Assembly: GCA_030533265.1 (NCBI GenBank)
Contig: JAUNJM010000009.1
Coordinates: 1 to 45,191 of the forward strand
Origin: Ruminococcus sp.
GTDB taxonomy: Bacteria > Bacillota > Clostridia > Oscillospirales > Ruminococcaceae
Direction: 5' to 3'
DNA: 45,191 bases
The notes under the pieces are model-generated. The model worked only from the letters and a program-made list of their open reading frames with translations. It was not told the origin of the DNA and made no database searches. Positions 42,908-45,191 of the stretch are shown in pieces. The stretch's first letter is position 1; the number at the start of each line of letters is the position of its first letter. Position numbers and translations under genes: made by a program.

Positions 42908-42936
42908 ATTATATCACATTATCCATCACATTTCAA
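42908..42936 (-). promoter_or_regulatory. Sigma-A-type promoter for rplS
   Basis: Minus strand TTGAAA (42931-42936), 17-bp spacer, TATAAT (42908-42913). Confidence 0.8.
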
Positions 42937-42942
42937 GGGGTT

Positions 42943-43647
42943 TCATATAAAATCTTCACCGTTTTTACACATGATTTTTGTACGAGTTGTATAAATATTG
43001 CCTATTCCCACATTCTCCATAGCACAAAAAGCATCCATAACCAGTGTTGTATTGAGGTTAAACTCACACCCTGCAGGCAATATAACATCAATAACGGTCT
43101 TGTCGTCCTCAACATTCACCGAAAGAAGATTGATATGTGGTTTTATATCAACAAGATTGACTCCCTTTTTCTTTGTCTTTTTTTCAATCTCGATTTTATC
43201 CCTGCTGACAAAGCTCTCAAAGCGATTCTTCGCATCATCAGGAGAAATATTGCAATCAAATCTTATCTCATATTCAGCAAACCCGATTTCAGTATGCTTT
43301 TTAACAGGCTTTGCAACACTATATATATACAATCCCTCAGGCATACAGGCATTCAGCCTCTTTGCAATTTCGTCAAACTCCATTTCCTCAAGCAATGCAA
43401 CATCAAGTATTTCGATCCTGCTGTCTGTACCAAGTGACAAAGCAAGTGGAAAATTCAAATATGCGTGTGGATTGAATCCCTGAGTGTACCATATCGGTAT
43501 CCTTGCACGCTTGAATACCCTCTGCATTGTACGCATCAGGTCAAGGTGAGAGATATATCTTGCTCTGCCTGTTTTTCCATATGTAAGCCTGTAGTCAAAG
43601 CGCTCAAGCACCAACGACTGGTTCTTTGGTACGGGAAAATCAGCCAC
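42943..43647 (-). CDS. TIGR03936/DUF2344 radical SAM-linked protein
   Basis: 234 aa. The likely start is GTG at 43647 after GGAGG (inside the end of the upstream gene, 8-bp overlap). It opens with RLTYGKTGRARYISHLDLMRTMQRVFKRARIP and GFNPHAYLNFPLALSLGTDS, the DUF2344 signature. The family occurs beside or fused to TIGR03960 B12-binding radical SAM proteins, so the two probably act together; the reaction is not known to me, and an RNA-linked role is only a guess. Confidence 0.9.
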   Translation of the reverse strand: MADFPVPKNQSLVLERFDYRLTYGKTGRARYISHLDLMRTMQRVFKRARIPIWYTQGFNPHAYLNFPLALSLGTDSRIEILDVALLEEMEFDEIAKRLNACMPEGLYIYSVAKPVKKHTEIGFAEYEIRFDCNISPDDAKNRFESFVSRDKIEIEKKTKKKGVNLVDIKPHINLLSVNVEDDKTVIDVILPAGCEFNLNTTLVMDAFCAMENVGIGNIYTTRTKIMCKNGEDFI

Positions 43648-45191
43648 AATAAACACCTCCACACTCTTTTTTGACTCCACAGCCCGAACAACCTTCTTTA
43701 CAGTTGCGTGTTGTTTCAGCATTGTGTGCCTTTTTGTTCTCTCTTACAAGGAACTCATGAGATACCATGTAATCGAGATGCGACCATGGCAGGATCTCAT
43801 CATAACTTCTGCGACGGTTTGCATAGAAGTGTGTATCCACACCGCACTCCTCAAACGCCTCCTGCCATAAATCATACCTGAAATGCTCGTCCCAGCCATC
43901 AAGAGTACAACCCTTTTTCCAAGCTGTGTATATCACATTACAAAGTCGTCTGTCACCTCTTGCAAGTACAGCTTCAAGTATTGAAACATTCTGTTGATGA
44001 CAACTGCATCTGATCTTTTTACTCTTGATAGATTCAATGAGATGCTGTTGTTTTGCCTTTATCTCTTCAGGCGTTGCCTGTGGTTCAAACTGGAATGGTG
44101 TGAATGGTTTTGGTACAAAAGTTGCAGTCGATATTGAAACCTGAATACCCTTCCCACGCTTCTCCTTAGGAGTTTCAAAATAAAGGTTCACTACATCCTC
44201 AGCAAGCTTAGCGATACCTTCAATATCCTCCATCGTTTCCTCAGGAAGTCCAAGCATGAAATAAAGCTTTACATTCGCATAACCACCTTCAAAAGCCATT
44301 TTACAGGTATGCATTATTTCATCCTCGGTAATGTTCTTATTAATAACATCCCTGAGCTTCTGAGTTCCTGCCTCAGGAGCAAATGTAAGTCCGCTCTTTC
44401 GCACTGATTTAATTTTCTCAAGCAATTCTTCACTGAAATTGTCGATTCTCAGTGACGGCAAGGAAAGATTGATCCTTTCGTCATCTGTATACTCAACAAG
44501 GTTTTCTAGCAAGTCGTTGATTTTGGTATAGTCACTCGTTGAGAGTGATGATAACGATACTTCTTCATAGCCTGTCTGTTCACAGATACATTTTGTTTCA
44601 TTCTTTATTGTGTCAATATTTTTCTCTCTGAACGGACGATATATGAACCCAGCCTGGCAGAACCTGCACCCTCTTATGCAACCTCTCAGCACCTCTACTA
44701 CTGCTCTGTCGTGAACAATACTTGTAAATGGTACTACAAAGCTGTCAGGATAATACACCTTGTCAAAGTCCTTTATGATACGCTTTCTGACTTTCGCTGG
44801 TGCAGTATCGGTGTTTGAAGTAATAGACTTCACAGTACCATCTTCATTATAATCAACATCATAGAAAGAAGGCACATAGACTCCCTCAATTTTTGCAGCT
44901 TTACGCAAAAACTCCTGTTTAGTAGGGTTCTGAGGTTTCATTTTTTCATAGAGCCTCATAACTTCAAGATTGACTTCTTCTCCCTCACCAAGAATAAAAA
45001 TATCGAAAAAGTCTGCCAATGGTTCAGGATTACAAGCACAAGGACCTCCTCCGATAACAATAGGAGCGAGATTTTTTCTGTCCTTTGATTTAACAGGAAT
45101 TCCTGCAAGATCAAGCATTGCAAGTACGTTTGTATACGAAAGCTCATATTGCAAAGTAAAACCTATGAAATCAAATTCGGTAAGCGGATCA
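43640..45191 (-). CDS. TIGR03960-type B12-binding-like radical SAM protein (cut by window edge)
   Basis: At least 516 aa; the reading frame continues past the right edge (DPLTEFDFIGFTLQYELSY), so the true start is outside. The visible part has the end of a B12-binding-like domain (PIVIGGGPCACNPEPLADF), the radical SAM cluster CIRGCRFC, SLSTSDY, TFAPEAGTQKLRDVINK and a C-terminal domain. It ends in a Cys-rich tail (CKEGCSGCGVKKECGGVYC, six Cys), which may bind another metal or cluster. The partner DUF2344 gene follows with overlap. Confidence 0.92.
   Translation of the reverse strand, partial: DPLTEFDFIGFTLQYELSYTNVLAMLDLAGIPVKSKDRKNLAPIVIGGGPCACNPEPLADFFDIFILGEGEEVNLEVMRLYEKMKPQNPTKQEFLRKAAKIEGVYVPSFYDVDYNEDGTVKSITSNTDTAPAKVRKRIIKDFDKVYYPDSFVVPFTSIVHDRAVVEVLRGCIRGCRFCQAGFIYRPFREKNIDTIKNETKCICEQTGYEEVSLSSLSTSDYTKINDLLENLVEYTDDERINLSLPSLRIDNFSEELLEKIKSVRKSGLTFAPEAGTQKLRDVINKNITEDEIMHTCKMAFEGGYANVKLYFMLGLPEETMEDIEGIAKLAEDVVNLYFETPKEKRGKGIQVSISTATFVPKPFTPFQFEPQATPEEIKAKQQHLIESIKSKKIRCSCHQQNVSILEAVLARGDRRLCNVIYTAWKKGCTLDGWDEHFRYDLWQEAFEECGVDTHFYANRRRSYDEILPWSHLDYMVSHEFLVRENKKAHNAETTRNCKEGCSGCGVKKECGGVYCG

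Overview
The window is an ordinary-looking, AT-rich stretch of Firmicutes (Clostridia) chromosome. Gene content and order, the Thr/Lys-rich linker of the secreted NlpC/P60 protein, and the mix of families (DnaD/DnaC pair, CD1247-type protein, DUF1540, TIGR03936/TIGR03960 pair) best suit an Oscillospiraceae/Ruminococcus-like gut anaerobe. That placement is inference. Almost all genes lie on the minus strand; the plus-strand exceptions are tRNA-Leu, the NlpC/P60 protein, an HD-domain protein, metA and a DUF1540 protein.

Layout. 1-1284: a DnaC/DnaI-type helicase loader (cut by the left edge) and a DnaD-domain protein. 1594-1680: tRNA-Leu(CAA). 1771-4336: PHP phosphatase and the UPF0210/UPF0237 (ACT) pair. 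4563-5954: secreted coiled-coil NlpC/P60 peptidase. 5998-6912: FMN riboswitch controlling a RibU-like ECF S component. 6935-11241: CD1247-type protein, efp, Xaa-Pro peptidase, aroQ, endonuclease IV-like protein, YqeG phosphatase, rpsU with a long structured leader. 11506-29390: a run of fifteen close-packed minus-strand genes (leuS, rsfS, yqeK, nadD, yhbY, rdgB, ftsY, smc, Elp3-like radical SAM, rnc, plsX, trmFO, topA, dprA, SpoU methyltransferase). 29488-30787: rplT-rpmI-infC with an L20-type leader. 30932-33777: HD protein, GT-C membrane glycosyltransferase, metA. 33820-37051: clpX, clpP, tig. 37124-39678: metallophosphoesterase, DUF1540 protein, thrC. 39713-42192: yraN, rnhB, rbgA, lepB. 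42392-42901: rplS with an L19-type leader. 42943 to the right edge: TIGR03936 protein and the B12/radical SAM protein it pairs with.

How the genes work together. Most serve the central dogma: translation (leuS, efp, rpsU, rplT, rpmI, infC, rplS), ribosome assembly (rsfS, yhbY, rbgA), chromosome maintenance (smc, topA, dprA, rnhB, dnaD, yraN), protein targeting and turnover (ftsY, lepB, tig, clpP, clpX). Smaller blocks serve metabolism: nadD, aroQ, metA, thrC, plsX and RibU. Thirteen promoters with a 17-bp spacer between -35 and -10 can be read by eye, and most independent units end in clear hairpin terminators.

I found no defence system, CRISPR array, prophage, insertion sequence or novel multi-gene system. 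The items most worth a second look are small: the branched leader RNA before rpsU, the acidic C-terminal extension of FtsY ending in a basic/aromatic tail, the Cys/Asp-run protein next to efp, and a perfect 11-bp inverted repeat at the likely transcription start of clpP.
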